64,000 nucleotides of DNA from Trichomonas vaginalis G3 (Eukaryota; Parabasalia; Trichomonadida; Trichomonadidae). Below the pieces are notes generated by a model. That model saw only the letters and a program-made list of their open reading frames with translations. It searched no databases and was not told where the DNA came from. The stretch lies in the NCBI RefSeq assembly GCF_026262505.1, contig NC_067203.1, positions 16,256,392 to 16,320,391 of the forward strand, written 5' to 3'. Below are positions 10,477-21,051 of this stretch, piece by piece (positions within the stretch are counted from its first letter, which is position 1; each line of letters starts with the position of its first letter). Made by a program: the position numbers and the translations under genes.

Positions 10477-10812
10477 TTATTGGATACGTTTGCATCCTAT
10501 TTCAAATATTTCAACTTCATTATTTGAAGAATCAACGATACGTAAATATTTGTTCGTATCTACATAGGCAATTCTTCCATCAGAAAGTCTGATTTTGCCG
10601 GAATTATTTAGAAAGTCTTGATACTTGTTTATACCATCTGTAATGTGTGCACCATAACAGGCTACTACCTTGGCGTGTCTGAATGGGACCTTTTTCAATT
10701 CGTAATATTCGAGTGTTTGACCATCTTCTAATCACCATGATTTAACAATACTGTACTCTTCTTGATAGTCAATCATTCTCCATGCAATTACGGACAATAG
10801 GAATAAAAACAT
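10477..10812 (-). pseudogene. Small membrane or secreted protein gene interrupted by an in-frame TGA
   Basis: From an ATG at 10812 the minus strand encodes a hydrophobic start (MFLFLLSVIAW), then 16 more residues and a TGA at 10732-10734. The same frame then continues open for 85 codons to 10477, ending in a Cys-containing segment (EIFEIGCKRIQ). One nonsense codon therefore splits an otherwise continuous 111-codon frame. The N-terminus looks like a signal or anchor segment. The family is not recognised. It could be a decayed gene or an allele with a point mutation; no other sign of TGA recoding is present in the window. Confidence 0.45.
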
Positions 10813-11769
10813 TATTGAAGAATGTCAAAATTGGCATTTGACACCAAATTTTTATTTTGACAAGGTAAAAAAATTAATAAAGGAAAGTGAAATTATGCAA
10901 AGAATCCTTTTAAGACAGGTTCCATTTTCAATACTATTCAAAAGTTGAATGAAACAGGACTCATTTTCATAATTTACGTATAATAACATCTCAATTCACT
11001 CAATTTTTGAGACCCAGATGCTATATCTTTAGAAAATCGCAATAATCAAATCGAAAACAACTACCATTTTTCAGAAATAGATAAAAAAATTGATACGGAG
11101 AAACTGCTCTTCATAAAGCAGTATTTATTAAATTTAAAAAATATCTAAAAATCAATTAAAAAGATGAAAAGGACTTACCACTTACACAATCAATATATCT
11201 TTATTAGAATAGCAAAATAGTATAACAGTCATACGAGGCATTATATAAAGATTTATAATGACCTTTTCCCAAACAAAAAAAATTAACTTTTTACCTTAGA
11301 AAATTGGGATATAAATTTTGGATGTCAAAAAAATTAAGAGAGCATCAGAAAGTGGTGAGTGCATATCTAATTGAGATTTTGCTTCTTATAATACAGCAAA
11401 AATACAAGTAAAGATGTTGCTGTATCATGTTAATAATAAAATTCTCTTGTATAAGGTCGATGAAAAAATGAGCGTTTTTAAAAAACCGCCGTTTGAGAGG
11501 AAAATTGAGAGCCCCGATGTATACTTTTTGACATTGTCAAAAACTTTGAAAGGACCAAAAAATTTTAGTGTCAGAAAGTTTACAAATGTATACTTTCTGA
11601 CAAACAGACTCTCAGAAAGTACTCAAACTGCGGTTTTTAATTTCCGCACTTTTTTTGGCGACCTTATAGATAAATCCAGATATATAATGTCAGGGAAAAT
11701 ATATGATTTATAAAAGATCATCTTAAAAATATTCAAAATTATATTTAATATCAATCAAAATAATACATT
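10813..11769. other. Intergenic region with a dispersed repeat copy
   Basis: No convincing gene. An open frame at 11414-11713 is low-complexity and unsupported. The stretch 11186-11364 is related to 17,751-17,918 and is annotated separately. Confidence 0.5.
11186..11364 (+). repeat. Dispersed repeat, copy 1
   Basis: Shares blocks in the same order with 17,751-17,918: AATCAATATATCTTTATT, ATAACAG, AGGCATTAT, TTTTCCCAA, ACCTTAGAA, TTGGGATA, CCAAAAAAATT-like, and TCAGAAAGTGGTRAGTGCA. The two copies differ by scattered substitutions and small indels. The repeat is non-coding in both copies. Confidence 0.7.
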
Positions 11770-13914
11770 TTAAAAAGTTCTACCCTCAGTACGCACTAAA
11801 TCTCCTCTTTCAATATCAAAGCTACTTGTATTGTTATTATTTCCATCTTTTTGCTTAAGAAGGAAAGGCAAAGCATGCTTTTGTGTCCTATTTGGTTTAA
11901 TAACAAAAGCATAGATAGCATAAACAGATATGCTAAGGAATACGCAAATTCCGATAATTACACTTGTACCGGAGTGAGACATCAAGTCTTCCCACAATGA
12001 TGGAGGCTGGACAATCGTTGGCCTCCTGTAGTGTCTGATTTTCTCTGTTGGTGTTGGTTCCGCTTCTTCTGCATCTTCAGGAGTTTCTGTCGCAGTTGGA
12101 TGAATAGAACTGGCCTTTCTGATGTTAACAACTATGGGATCGACTGGTTCTTTGGTTGGAGTTGGCGTTTCTTTCTTGGTTTCCTCAGAAACTTCGACCT
12201 TGTCACTTTTTACTTCCTTAGTGTCACTTTTTGTTTCCTCTTTTCTCATTGTCTGATTATTATTTGAAATCAATGTCTCATTTTTATTTTCTTCTTCTTT
12301 TGGTTCATGAATTTGATCTAAATTTTGATTTTCTTTTTTGGTATTTTCTTCATTTTTGAGAATTTCATTTGTTTTGTTCAAATCAGTATTAAGTTTAATG
12401 TTTTCTTCAATATTAGTCTTGTTCTTAATGTTTTCGTCTAGTTTCTTGTCTAATTCTTCAATTTCGATCGTTTTATCATCACCTGGAAGGACTTCTGACT
12501 GGGAAGGTTCTTCTAATGTAGTATTTTCATTAATAATATCTGTTTGATTCAATTCTGTTTCATTTACATCGTTAAATGTAACATTAATTTCGATTTCGGA
12601 TTCTTTCTTCTTTAAAAGAGGCTTTTCTGGCTTATCATTCGTTACATTGATACTATTTAGTTCAGTTTCGTTCTTTGTTTCATTAATTTGTTCGATTTTT
12701 TCAATCAAAACAGAATTATTTAATTTTTCTTCCACTTTTTGAGTAGCATTAGGCTTAGTATCATATGTAGATGGCATTGTATTATTTGTTTCTTCAGTTT
12801 GAACATCTTTCATTGGAATTATCATCTTAAATTCTTTTTGTTCATCTGTTTCATTGAAATGCTTCATCCTTTCGATCGGATCTGGGTTGTTTAGCTTCTG
12901 TGGCTTCTCATCATCGCTTTGTGTCTTTGAATATTTGATATATTTTGGAATTGTTTGATTTGGAGGAATTTCAGCTATAATTGGTCGGCTGTTATTTGTG
13001 GTAGTTATATTTGGCTTGGTTTCATTCACTTGACTTACTTTTTCGTAAGGTTCTGTAACACTTAGTTTAATTTCGCTGTTTTGTGTTATATTTAGTTTGT
13101 TATCCTTTGTAGTGTTATTGTGTGTTATATTTTTAGATGGTTCTGTTGAATTTATTTTAATTTTATTTATTTCTGTGCTGTTTGGCTGAATTGGCTCTGT
13201 TTTATTATTCTTTGGTACTGTTGCATTATGGTTTTGTTGTTTAACTGGTTTTTTATCTTGATTTTGTTGTAATTTTGTTGAATTCTGTCTCGGAACGTTT
13301 GTTTGGTTAATTGTTTTGTTTGTATTCAATTTTACATCGGGTTTTGGCTTTCCGTTCACTTGAGACTGTGTAGTTTCGTTCAAATTCACTATTGTTTTGT
13401 TTAAAACCGTAATATTTTCGTGTTTCTCTTGTAATGGGTTATTAGGTAAAGATGGTGCCTTCTCTTTATGAGGTTTATCTTCTGATTTTGTTACATTTTT
13501 TGGTTTTTTAGTGATTGGTAGAGCAATAGGAGGTTCTCCAAGAGTTACATTCGCTTCTGATGGCTTTTTGTGTATTTCTGTGACGTTTTTACTTATTTGC
13601 TTTGTTTCATTTTTAGAAATTGTGATGTTTTCGATTTTCTTCACTGGAACACTGGTATTTTCGGAAGGTTTGTCAATAGTAATGTTGTTTTGCTTTTCTG
13701 TTTTTATTTCATGTTCTTTATTAGTTAAAATTTCGGAAGCATTATTTTTAACTAAGTCTTTAGTTGTAGTATTCGCTATTACTTCGTTCTGTATGATGTC
13801 CTCATCTAGTTCATGCGCATGATCAATAGGACCAGATTGAATTGCTATGAGGAAAAACAGATACATAATTTTTTTTAAAAAAATAAAAAAATAAGGATAA
13901 AAATCTTTGGACAT
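11770..13914 (-). CDS. Asn/Thr-rich type I membrane protein, probable glycosylated surface protein
   Basis: 714 residues. A hydrophobic signal lies at residues 10-26; Met17 (at 13,866) would also give a clean signal peptide. A long extracellular region of about 600 residues, rich in Asn, Thr, Lys and Glu, carries more than 40 N-X-S/T sequons. It is followed by a Thr/Pro stretch, one TM segment (about 645-668, VIIGICVFLSISVYAIYAF) and a tail of about 45 residues. There are no Cys-rich repeats or folded domains I recognise. The architecture fits a heavily N-glycosylated trichomonad surface protein; function is unknown. The sequon density suggests selection for glycosylation rather than a particular fold. 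Confidence 0.6.
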   Translation of the reverse strand: MSKDFYPYFFIFLKKIMYLFFLIAIQSGPIDHAHELDEDIIQNEVIANTTTKDLVKNNASEILTNKEHEIKTEKQNNITIDKPSENTSVPVKKIENITISKNETKQISKNVTEIHKKPSEANVTLGEPPIALPITKKPKNVTKSEDKPHKEKAPSLPNNPLQEKHENITVLNKTIVNLNETTQSQVNGKPKPDVKLNTNKTINQTNVPRQNSTKLQQNQDKKPVKQQNHNATVPKNNKTEPIQPNSTEINKIKINSTEPSKNITHNNTTKDNKLNITQNSEIKLSVTEPYEKVSQVNETKPNITTTNNSRPIIAEIPPNQTIPKYIKYSKTQSDDEKPQKLNNPDPIERMKHFNETDEQKEFKMIIPMKDVQTEETNNTMPSTYDTKPNATQKVEEKLNNSVLIEKIEQINETKNETELNSINVTNDKPEKPLLKKKESEIEINVTFNDVNETELNQTDIINENTTLEEPSQSEVLPGDDKTIEIEELDKKLDENIKNKTNIEENIKLNTDLNKTNEILKNEENTKKENQNLDQIHEPKEEENKNETLISNNNQTMRKEETKSDTKEVKSDKVEVSEETKKETPTPTKEPVDPIVVNIRKASSIHPTATETPEDAEEAEPTPTEKIRHYRRPTIVQPPSLWEDLMSHSGTSVIIGICVFLSISVYAIYAFVIKPNRTQKHALPFLLKQKDGNNNNTSSFDIERGDLVRTEGRTF

Positions 13915-14374
13915 TATTGACTCTGAACTATTCCTTTATCATTCGATTTGTATTGGTCTATATTAATGAACTTTCAAATAAAGACTCCAATTTCTCATAT
14001 AGATTTCTGATCAAGATAAGGTAAACTTTTTTTTTACGATATCCTTGAGGAATTTTGATCGAGAAGACATCCTTAAGTAAAGGATAGTGATCAAACTATA
14101 TGTATTTTATGAGGAGGATGTCCATATTGTGCCTGCACTATTCTAAAACACATAAAAATTAAATGAAATTTTTAGAAATATCGATAAATATGAGAAACCA
14201 ATGGCATTTTAAAATTTTAATGTTCATGAACTTATTGATTTTGCTAGTAATATCAGTGGTTTATTTGATCGATAATCTTTGATTTTTTTGTAAAAAATTG
14301 AGATAGAAGGTTAATATTAAGAAAAATGAGATTGATTCATATAAGGCAATATATATCTATGCAGTTGAATAAAG
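13915..14374. other. Divergent intergenic region
   Basis: Promoter region shared by the surface-protein gene and the TRAPPC8-like gene. TCATATAA at 14337-14344 is a possible initiator for the latter. No gene seen. Confidence 0.45.
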
Positions 14375-17300
14375 ATGACAAACTCCCTCAAAACAAGAAT
14401 GGAAACTGCGGAGCCTTTCAGAAATTTCTCTCCAAAGGAATTTTTGAAAAATCGCTTCTCCCCATTGGTTGTAACTTTTGTTGACCCAGATGCAGATAAG
14501 ATTATTAAGAATGCAGGATTTTCATTTGTAGATCTTACTGCAGCAATTGGTGCACAGCTTCCAAATCCTATCAGAATTGTTCCTGCAGAAAGGGTGATGA
14601 CCTGGCGTCAAGAAGACTTCCTAGCTAAAGTCGTTCAAGATACAACCGCATATGGCAAGTGTTTTACAGAGAAAGAGTTCGAAGACAAGGATGAAGTTAA
14701 GCTAGAGTTTTCACCAGATTACGGTGTTCTCAAAAATAAGATTTATTTCCCTTCATTTGAATCGGCATTCCCTCCATGGTACAAGCGCATGCTATTTAAC
14801 TTGTGTGCATCCATTAGATATTCAGAATTCGAATTCTACGACTTACCACAAACGATATTATACGTGATTTCCCCAGGATTAGCTGCGATGTCTGCAGAAG
14901 AGCTTAGAAGGCTTATCAGCTTCCCAGAATGGATGAAAGAATTCTTAACAACAATTCCAATCGTTAAAGTTGTCGTTTATGATACCTTGATTAGTCGTGA
15001 AATTCCAAAAGAATTAACTTCAGGAAGAGGTTCCTTCGAAGAGGTCATTGGATTCCCATTCAGAACGAGAACAAATAAATCGCCAGATGGACCTGATATG
15101 ATTACAGCTCGAAATCTTTTCAGATATGACGGACATATTTTAAATGATCCGAGATTCTGTAATAATTTGACAGATACGGACTTCGCAAACGCTAAATCTG
15201 CCGTCCAGAAGATTTATGAGAACGTAGAAAGGTACATAAAGCGTACAATTTCAGCAAGAATGTTCGAAATTGAAGAAAACAATAAATTCTCAAATTCTGT
15301 TAAGAATTTCTTCAAATCTAAGAACGCAGCACCAGAAAGAGTCACAAGAGTCCTTCAAATCCCTTGGAAGAAAATTATTTATTCTCAACTTGCAGCATTA
15401 TTCTTTATTACAGGCAAATACGCAGATGCTCAAAAGAACTACGATCTCTTCATCAAAAATCTCGATAATCTTCCTGTTTTACGCGCAAATGCTCATTTTA
15501 TGATTGCGCTTTCACATTTAGTTCTTCCTCTTCAAGGAACTCAACATTTCAAGCGAGATATATCCGAACTATTACATTACATCGGCTCTACAAACAACTT
15601 AAGATTAATTTTATATTTCCCCTTGATTTGTACCGAGATCCATGCTGCTCTTGGTGAAGAAGAGCTTGCTCTAACCCTCATCAAGAAGTCCTACGACATA
15701 ATTCGTAAGCTTTGGCAAGGAACATCGCCAAATAAGATTCTTGTCTTAGCTCTGATCCACGAACGCTATGCCGGACTCACCAGGAACGACCACAAGTCAT
15801 GGAGCCTCACATCCAACGCCTTAGCTCTTTATAAACAATGTAATCAGTTCGGACATGCGCTAAGATGTGCAATTTGGCTCATGAAAGTACTTCCGAAAGA
15901 GTCATGGCCACTTATGTACCAAACCGTTTGGCTCGACAAAACCGTTTCTCTATTCAATCTCGGTCAAGGCGCGAGATCTTTAGGGGAATGCAAGGAATTG
16001 CTTTCCCTCCGCAACCTTCAGCCATGGCTTCACGAGAAGACCATTTCCCAGTTCTTTGCTCCTTACAACGACCCTTCAATGTCAAAAAGTATCTTAAATA
16101 TCCATATTAACCCATTAGTTGAGGTCAAAAAGCTCCGTATGATTGATCCCAGCACCCCAGAGTTCTTCGGTTTCGACACAACTACCTTCGACGACCTTGA
16201 AAAAGATGTCGATGACTGGCATATGGTCAGAATCGACCGTAGCTACACTAAATCGATCGACAATTGGGATATGGCTGTTCCTACCAAGTCGAAGAAGATG
16301 ATTGGCATAGGCCAACAGGTGTATTTCGTAATTACATTGTATAATCGTTACAAATTCACCGTCCACCTCGACCATTCCGTTCTGGTTCCAGAGTACCAAG
16401 GCGACGCCACCGAAAACATCTTCGATATCGACGAAGTAAACAATAAAGATATCCGAGCTTATAATTCAAGCGACATCAAGTACGGATTCACTCCACACGC
16501 GGAGGGATCGTTCAAAATAGCCAAGTTCTCGAAGAATTACTGGGGATACGTTGAAACAGAGATCGAATGCGGTCCAATTACTTTCAACGTCATCCACGAT
16601 TATCCAACAGTTAATTTAACCATCGAGGACTTACCAGAGAACGTCATCGCGTGGCAGTGCATCAAATTCAACGCTTGCGTCGAGAACAAAGGCAAAACAC
16701 TCATAAAATACTTTTCAATTGCTTTTGATCACCCCCATTCAATTACTTATGAAGGGGGAACCGACCAAATAGGGGAATCCTCAGTAATTACGATAAATCA
16801 AGAGATCGAGCCCGGCCAAACCTGCAGAGTTCCATTGATTTTCAGAGCTACGAAACTGAATTTGAACGAATTCCATTTCATTGTCAGTATAATGAACCAC
16901 AAATGCGCATTTGCACTTGCAAAAGTGAATGTTTCTCCTGCAGCGAAGATAGAAGCGACCGCCTTCAAGCGCCAGAACGATTCAGGTGGACACGCAATAC
17001 AAATGACAATAACTCCTTTGATTGATGGATTTAAATTGTATGGTTTCATGTCAAAGAACGGAAAACTTGTCAAAACATTGGCGATCAACAAAGAACAGTT
17101 GAAAGCAAATGTTCCTGAATCAGTTGTCTGTTTCCCTGCAGATGAGTTGGACGAAGAAGTTGAAAAATGGAGAGTGGAAATGATGGGAAATTCTCCTTTG
17201 GCGGTTTTATTCAAAATCGGTGAAACAGAAAACTGCCTTTTAGCACAGAAAAACATCAACTTCAACTACATCAAGAAACCGTTCAGATTCATATTGGACT

Positions 17301-17617
17301 GCCACTCACACATGGAGAGGAAGAAGGGAGAGATAATGAAGGTGTTCGTGAGAGCAGAGAATTTGGAAAATGAAGTGATGATTAGTCCTCTTCCAATTGT
17401 TTACGTATGCAGGGATAGAGTTGGTCCTACTCCGTGCAGATTTGTTGGAGTCACAAAGGTTGTTTTGTCTAAGGAAAATAATTATTCGGCTGAGTTTAGC
17501 TGCGTGGCTTTCAAGTCCGGAATTTACAGGATTCCAGGAATCTCATTCTCTGGAATTAATAACCATGATTCTGGAACTGTAACTATACAACAGGATTTCA
17601 GAGTTACTATTATTTGA
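14375..17617 (+). CDS. TRAPPC8: TRAPPC8/Trs85-like subunit of the TRAPP III trafficking complex
   Basis: 1080 residues. The N-terminus (FLKNRFSPLVVTFVDPDADK) matches the opening of TRAPPC8. Residues about 225-320 contain DIxDPRFC-like and YIKRTISARMFEIEE...SVKNFFKSK segments that parallel the human region before its conserved WFS motif. Residues about 345-560 are TPR-like helices, and the last 450 residues are beta-rich Ig-like or gryzun-like domains. Trs85/TRAPPC8 makes TRAPP a GEF for Ypt1/Rab1 in ER-Golgi traffic and autophagy. The gene is clearly richer in G+C than its flanks and has no frameshift. Length is somewhat under the human 1435. Confidence 0.7.
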   Translation: MTNSLKTRMETAEPFRNFSPKEFLKNRFSPLVVTFVDPDADKIIKNAGFSFVDLTAAIGAQLPNPIRIVPAERVMTWRQEDFLAKVVQDTTAYGKCFTEKEFEDKDEVKLEFSPDYGVLKNKIYFPSFESAFPPWYKRMLFNLCASIRYSEFEFYDLPQTILYVISPGLAAMSAEELRRLISFPEWMKEFLTTIPIVKVVVYDTLISREIPKELTSGRGSFEEVIGFPFRTRTNKSPDGPDMITARNLFRYDGHILNDPRFCNNLTDTDFANAKSAVQKIYENVERYIKRTISARMFEIEENNKFSNSVKNFFKSKNAAPERVTRVLQIPWKKIIYSQLAALFFITGKYADAQKNYDLFIKNLDNLPVLRANAHFMIALSHLVLPLQGTQHFKRDISELLHYIGSTNNLRLILYFPLICTEIHAALGEEELALTLIKKSYDIIRKLWQGTSPNKILVLALIHERYAGLTRNDHKSWSLTSNALALYKQCNQFGHALRCAIWLMKVLPKESWPLMYQTVWLDKTVSLFNLGQGARSLGECKELLSLRNLQPWLHEKTISQFFAPYNDPSMSKSILNIHINPLVEVKKLRMIDPSTPEFFGFDTTTFDDLEKDVDDWHMVRIDRSYTKSIDNWDMAVPTKSKKMIGIGQQVYFVITLYNRYKFTVHLDHSVLVPEYQGDATENIFDIDEVNNKDIRAYNSSDIKYGFTPHAEGSFKIAKFSKNYWGYVETEIECGPITFNVIHDYPTVNLTIEDLPENVIAWQCIKFNACVENKGKTLIKYFSIAFDHPHSITYEGGTDQIGESSVITINQEIEPGQTCRVPLIFRATKLNLNEFHFIVSIMNHKCAFALAKVNVSPAAKIEATAFKRQNDSGGHAIQMTITPLIDGFKLYGFMSKNGKLVKTLAINKEQLKANVPESVVCFPADELDEEVEKWRVEMMGNSPLAVLFKIGETENCLLAQKNINFNYIKKPFRFILDCHSHMERKKGEIMKVFVRAENLENEVMISPLPIVYVCRDRVGPTPCRFVGVTKVVLSKENNYSAEFSCVAFKSGIYRIPGISFSGINNHDSGTVTIQQDFRVTII

Positions 17618-18355
17618 TTTTTTATTTATTTATATATATAAAACTTAAAAATACTATTAATATATAAATCAATTAAAAAAGATTATGCAATTTTTTTCTT
17701 CTTCTTCGCTTTGAATGACAATGTCTATTTTAAGGGTGTTCTGCAGTTTAAAAATCAATATATCTTTATTTTGACAACAGAAATGCATAACAGACATATT
17801 AGGCATTATTTATTGTTACTTTTTCCCAACAAAAAATATTAAATTTTGACCTTAGAATATTGGGATAGAAAGCTTGTGTGCCAAAAAAATTGAGAGAATG
17901 TCAGAAAGTGGTAAGTGCACCTTAAAGGATATTTTTAAAGAATTACCAAGTTGCATCCTTATCTGTTATCTTAACAGTCGAGTTGGCAAAGTCATTTCAC
18001 TTCTTCTGAAAAGCAATTACGACTTTGATTCTGAATAGTATTTAATATAACCATCTTGGTTAATAGCATTATGACAATATCATAACATATTAAAAGCTAT
18101 TATATATAGAGTGAGAGTATAGTTGACATTTAAGAAAAGTTTATTCACTTACTTTCAGACATATATTTCAATTTTTTTTTGACAAATGAGTCACAAAACT
18201 TATATGTCTTGAGAATCTGATATATATATAATATTGGAAACTTGAGTCAAAATATATTATAAGTAAATATTTAGTCATAAGATTTGATTCCCTAAAGGAA
18301 GAAATGAATAGAATTGTTATCGTTTCTCACACGAGTTTTTCCTGTCTTATAAGGC
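17618..18355. other. Intergenic region with the second dispersed repeat copy
   Basis: Holds the repeat at 17,751-17,918; the rest is AT-rich with no supported gene. Confidence 0.5.
17751..17918 (+). repeat. Dispersed repeat, copy 2
   Basis: Same orientation and block order as 11,186-11,364, including AATCAATATATCTTTATT at the left and TCAGAAAGTGGTAAGTGCA at the right end. Two copies about 6.5 kb apart mark an old non-coding repeat family. Confidence 0.7.
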
Positions 18356-19497
18356 TTACAAGCATTTTAGACCCAATATATTTAGATAACTTTTTACATC
18401 ACCCCATGCAACTGAGAATGGAGTTTGTCCATTATTGTTCTTTGCATCTTTATTAGCTCCAACTGAGATAAGATATTTAACAACTTCAACACTAGAACCA
18501 GTGGATGCACAAATGAGTGGAGTATTTCCATTATTATTCTTTGCTTCAATATTACATCCAATAGAGATGAGATATTGAACAACTTCAAGTTTACCTTTAG
18601 GTGATGCCTCAATGAGTGGAGTGTTTCCATCTTTATTCTTTGCTTCAATATTACATCCAATAGAGACAAGATATTTAACAATACCAAGATCACCATAACT
18701 TGATGCACAAATTAATGGAGTGTCCCCATCTTCATTCTTTGCTTCCTTATCAGCTCCAACGGAGATAAGATATTTAACAACATCAAGTTTGCGATTTTTT
18801 GATGCTAAAATGAGTGGAGTATCTCCACTTTCATTCTTCGCTTCTTTATCAGCCCCGACAGAGATAAGATATTGAACAATGTCAAGACGACCATAAAATG
18901 ATGCTTTATGAAGGGGAGTATTACCACGTTGATCGTTTATTTCTTTATCACAGCCGCATTCGATGAGTGATTTAACAAGTCCGAAATTTCCTCTTTCACT
19001 TGCAACATGAAGTACAGTTCTGCCTTCAGCTATTGTCTTTTTCCAAATGTCTTCATCGCAAGCCTTTCCAATCATCTCAAGCTTTTCATCAAAGAATTTG
19101 TAAACATCATCAAAATCATCGGAAAGTTGTAATTTCGATTAACTCGAGGGATTGGAACTATCGGCATTTGTGGTTGATTTTGGATTTGTCCTTGATTCAA
19201 AAAATCGATAATTCCATCAAAAATATGGAATTTCATATATTTTTTGACAGAATTAAGAACTGAAACAACTTCCTCCAAGTTTTGGACAGTAACACTTGCT
19301 TTTCGTGTACTCATATATAATTTTCTTGCATTAATAGTTGAATGGGACTGCTTGAGAAGGTCACAGTACTCATTAGCTGTCAAATGTGAATATTTCATTA
19401 TTGTTTTGATATCTCCTATATCGTATGAATCAAAAAAGTTTCCTTTTTTAATATAATCACTGATATGAGCACCAATTTGTTCGAAATCCAGAGTCAT
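18356..19497 (-). pseudogene. Ankyrin-repeat gene with one frameshift
   Basis: The ATG at 19497 opens a 120-residue helical N-terminus (pattern ISDYIKKGNFFDSYDIGDIK) shared with the gene at 63,449. Near 19,127-19,140 the reading frame changes: upstream codons run on into a non-ankyrin tail, while the next frame is coding (LSDDFDDVYKFFDEKLEMIG) and carries about six ankyrin repeats to the stop at 18356. The new frame has a TAA immediately upstream of the shift, so the break is placed within about 12 bases. A single-base indel explains it; sequencing error or programmed shifting are alternatives. No slippery site plus structure is obvious. Confidence 0.7.
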
Positions 19498-20021
19498 GAC
19501 TGATTTCGCTTTTCACGATACCGTAACTTTACAACAGATCCAAAATATTTTTAAAATCGAAATTTACACTTGAAATAATCTCATTGTCAAATTTACTCTG
19601 GAAACATATCAATGAAATTTCCTTTCAATATATATTTTAATAATCAATCATATAAATTAGGAGTTGTCGACTATGAAACGCATACATATATTTACTGTAC
19701 TTTGCATACTTCAATACCACATAGGAAGTACCCAATATTAGAATAAAACCATATTATTAACTCATATTTTGGGTGCAATTTAATAAGAAAGAAATGTACT
19801 GAGATATTAAGTCATAGATGCATTCTTAAACATTTCAGTCTCACTCTAAGTAGGAGAAATTCTGTAAGAACAAAATCAATTTCAGAACTAGTTAATAATT
19901 TCATAAAAATATAGAATTTCATTCAAACAGAAGCATTTTTACTAATCCTTGATATAATTGCATGGTAAAAAAGCGCATAATGATATAATTTTTAGTGATA
20001 GAGAAATTTTAAAGAATAAAC
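19498..20021. other. Intergenic spacer
   Basis: AT-rich, no supported feature. Confidence 0.5.
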
Positions 20022-20834
20022 TTAAACAAATGTTAATATCCAACCTTCTTCCGCTCCAATATATTGAATAACACGTAAAATTGTTGTAATTGTGATTGCA
20101 ATTATTGACATTTTTCTTTTTCCGTATTTTTCGAAGATATCAATCTCTTTTGGTGCAGAAGTCATAAAGTCGATAAGCCACATTCCTGTATTGCTGAACA
20201 TCCACGTTGTAAAGTTAAATGGATCGTGTTTTTTCTGAATTTTCATATTTTTATCAAACATAGTATTGAAAGGAAGAGTAGCCGCAACAGCCCAGTTGAA
20301 GATGCAGAAAATGGAGCCTCCGTACAAAACTCCAAGTCCGTAGCAAATTCCGATGAATGTTCCGACGCAAACTTGTAAGATAGAGTGGAACCCACGAAAT
20401 ACACGTGAAAATGCGACTGAAAGGATCAAAAATATTGAAATGTATGGATTAAATTTGAAATAAGCAACTGCAAAGCAAGCAGCTGTTAAAGCGTCACCTG
20501 ATGGCATTCCATATGATGGTCCGATTGTCTTATCTGTACCTGGAATGCCACATGGTCTCTTTTGTTTGAATAACATGTATAGACCAAGAATTGTACAAAG
20601 AGGAACTACGAGTAAGTTATGGACCTTTTCGAAAATATATCTTAATTCGTCAATTTCTTCGAAATCCATGAAATATAATGCAATTTGAATAAGTTCGCAG
20701 TATAAACCAATGAAAATGATATTGATAAAGCCACCTACACCTTCAGCACAGTGTATGATGAAATCTGGCACATACTGACGCCAGCATCTGTTATACCATG
20801 CATGGCCAAGTACATCGCAATATTCAGTCGTCAT
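20022..20834 (-). CDS. PAP2-family phosphatase, dolichyl-diphosphatase-like
   Basis: 270 residues with about five membrane segments. Lipid-phosphatase motifs are in order: KRPCG (91-96), YGMPSGD (108-114) and SRVFRGFHSILQ (143-154). The RPC...YGMPS spacing and the HxxxQ form of the third motif resemble dolichyl-diphosphatases, which recycle dolichyl-PP at the ER for N-glycosylation. Oddities: the second motif has Asp114 where PSGH/PSSH normally supplies the catalytic His, and the lysine of KX6RP is a Tyr. The nucleophile-type His150 is kept. It may be active with altered chemistry or a non-catalytic paralogue. The initiator TCATATTT lies about 30 bases before the ATG. Confidence 0.65.
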   Translation of the reverse strand: MTTEYCDVLGHAWYNRCWRQYVPDFIIHCAEGVGGFINIIFIGLYCELIQIALYFMDFEEIDELRYIFEKVHNLLVVPLCTILGLYMLFKQKRPCGIPGTDKTIGPSYGMPSGDALTAACFAVAYFKFNPYISIFLILSVAFSRVFRGFHSILQVCVGTFIGICYGLGVLYGGSIFCIFNWAVAATLPFNTMFDKNMKIQKKHDPFNFTTWMFSNTGMWLIDFMTSAPKEIDIFEKYGKRKMSIIAITITTILRVIQYIGAEEGWILTFV

Positions 20835-20859
20835 TAATTATGTCTTTAAATTACAATGC

Positions 20860-20867
20860 AAATATGA
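20860..20867 (-). promoter_or_regulatory. Initiator of the PAP2-like gene
   Basis: Reads TCATATTT on the minus strand, matching the trichomonad Inr pattern, about 30 bases before the ATG at 20834. Confidence 0.4.
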
Positions 20868-21051
20868 TCATGTAGGTCAATATAATATGGTTCATAAGCT
20901 GCTCATGTGTAAAATAAAGGAAAAATTATATTTTCCAAGAAAATTATCATTAAAAATAAATATTTCTTAAATAACATGCGTACATAGACTATGCTTTTTC
21001 GTTATATAATACAAAATTTAATTTAAACTTTAATATTTACAAACAAAAAAA

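Noticed and set aside
10732..10734. TGA recoded as an amino acid
   Set aside because: Other genes in the window end cleanly in TGA, so a general reassignment is not supported.
11414..11713. 99-codon open frame
   Set aside because: No family, no promoter and next to a repeat; composition is like non-coding DNA.
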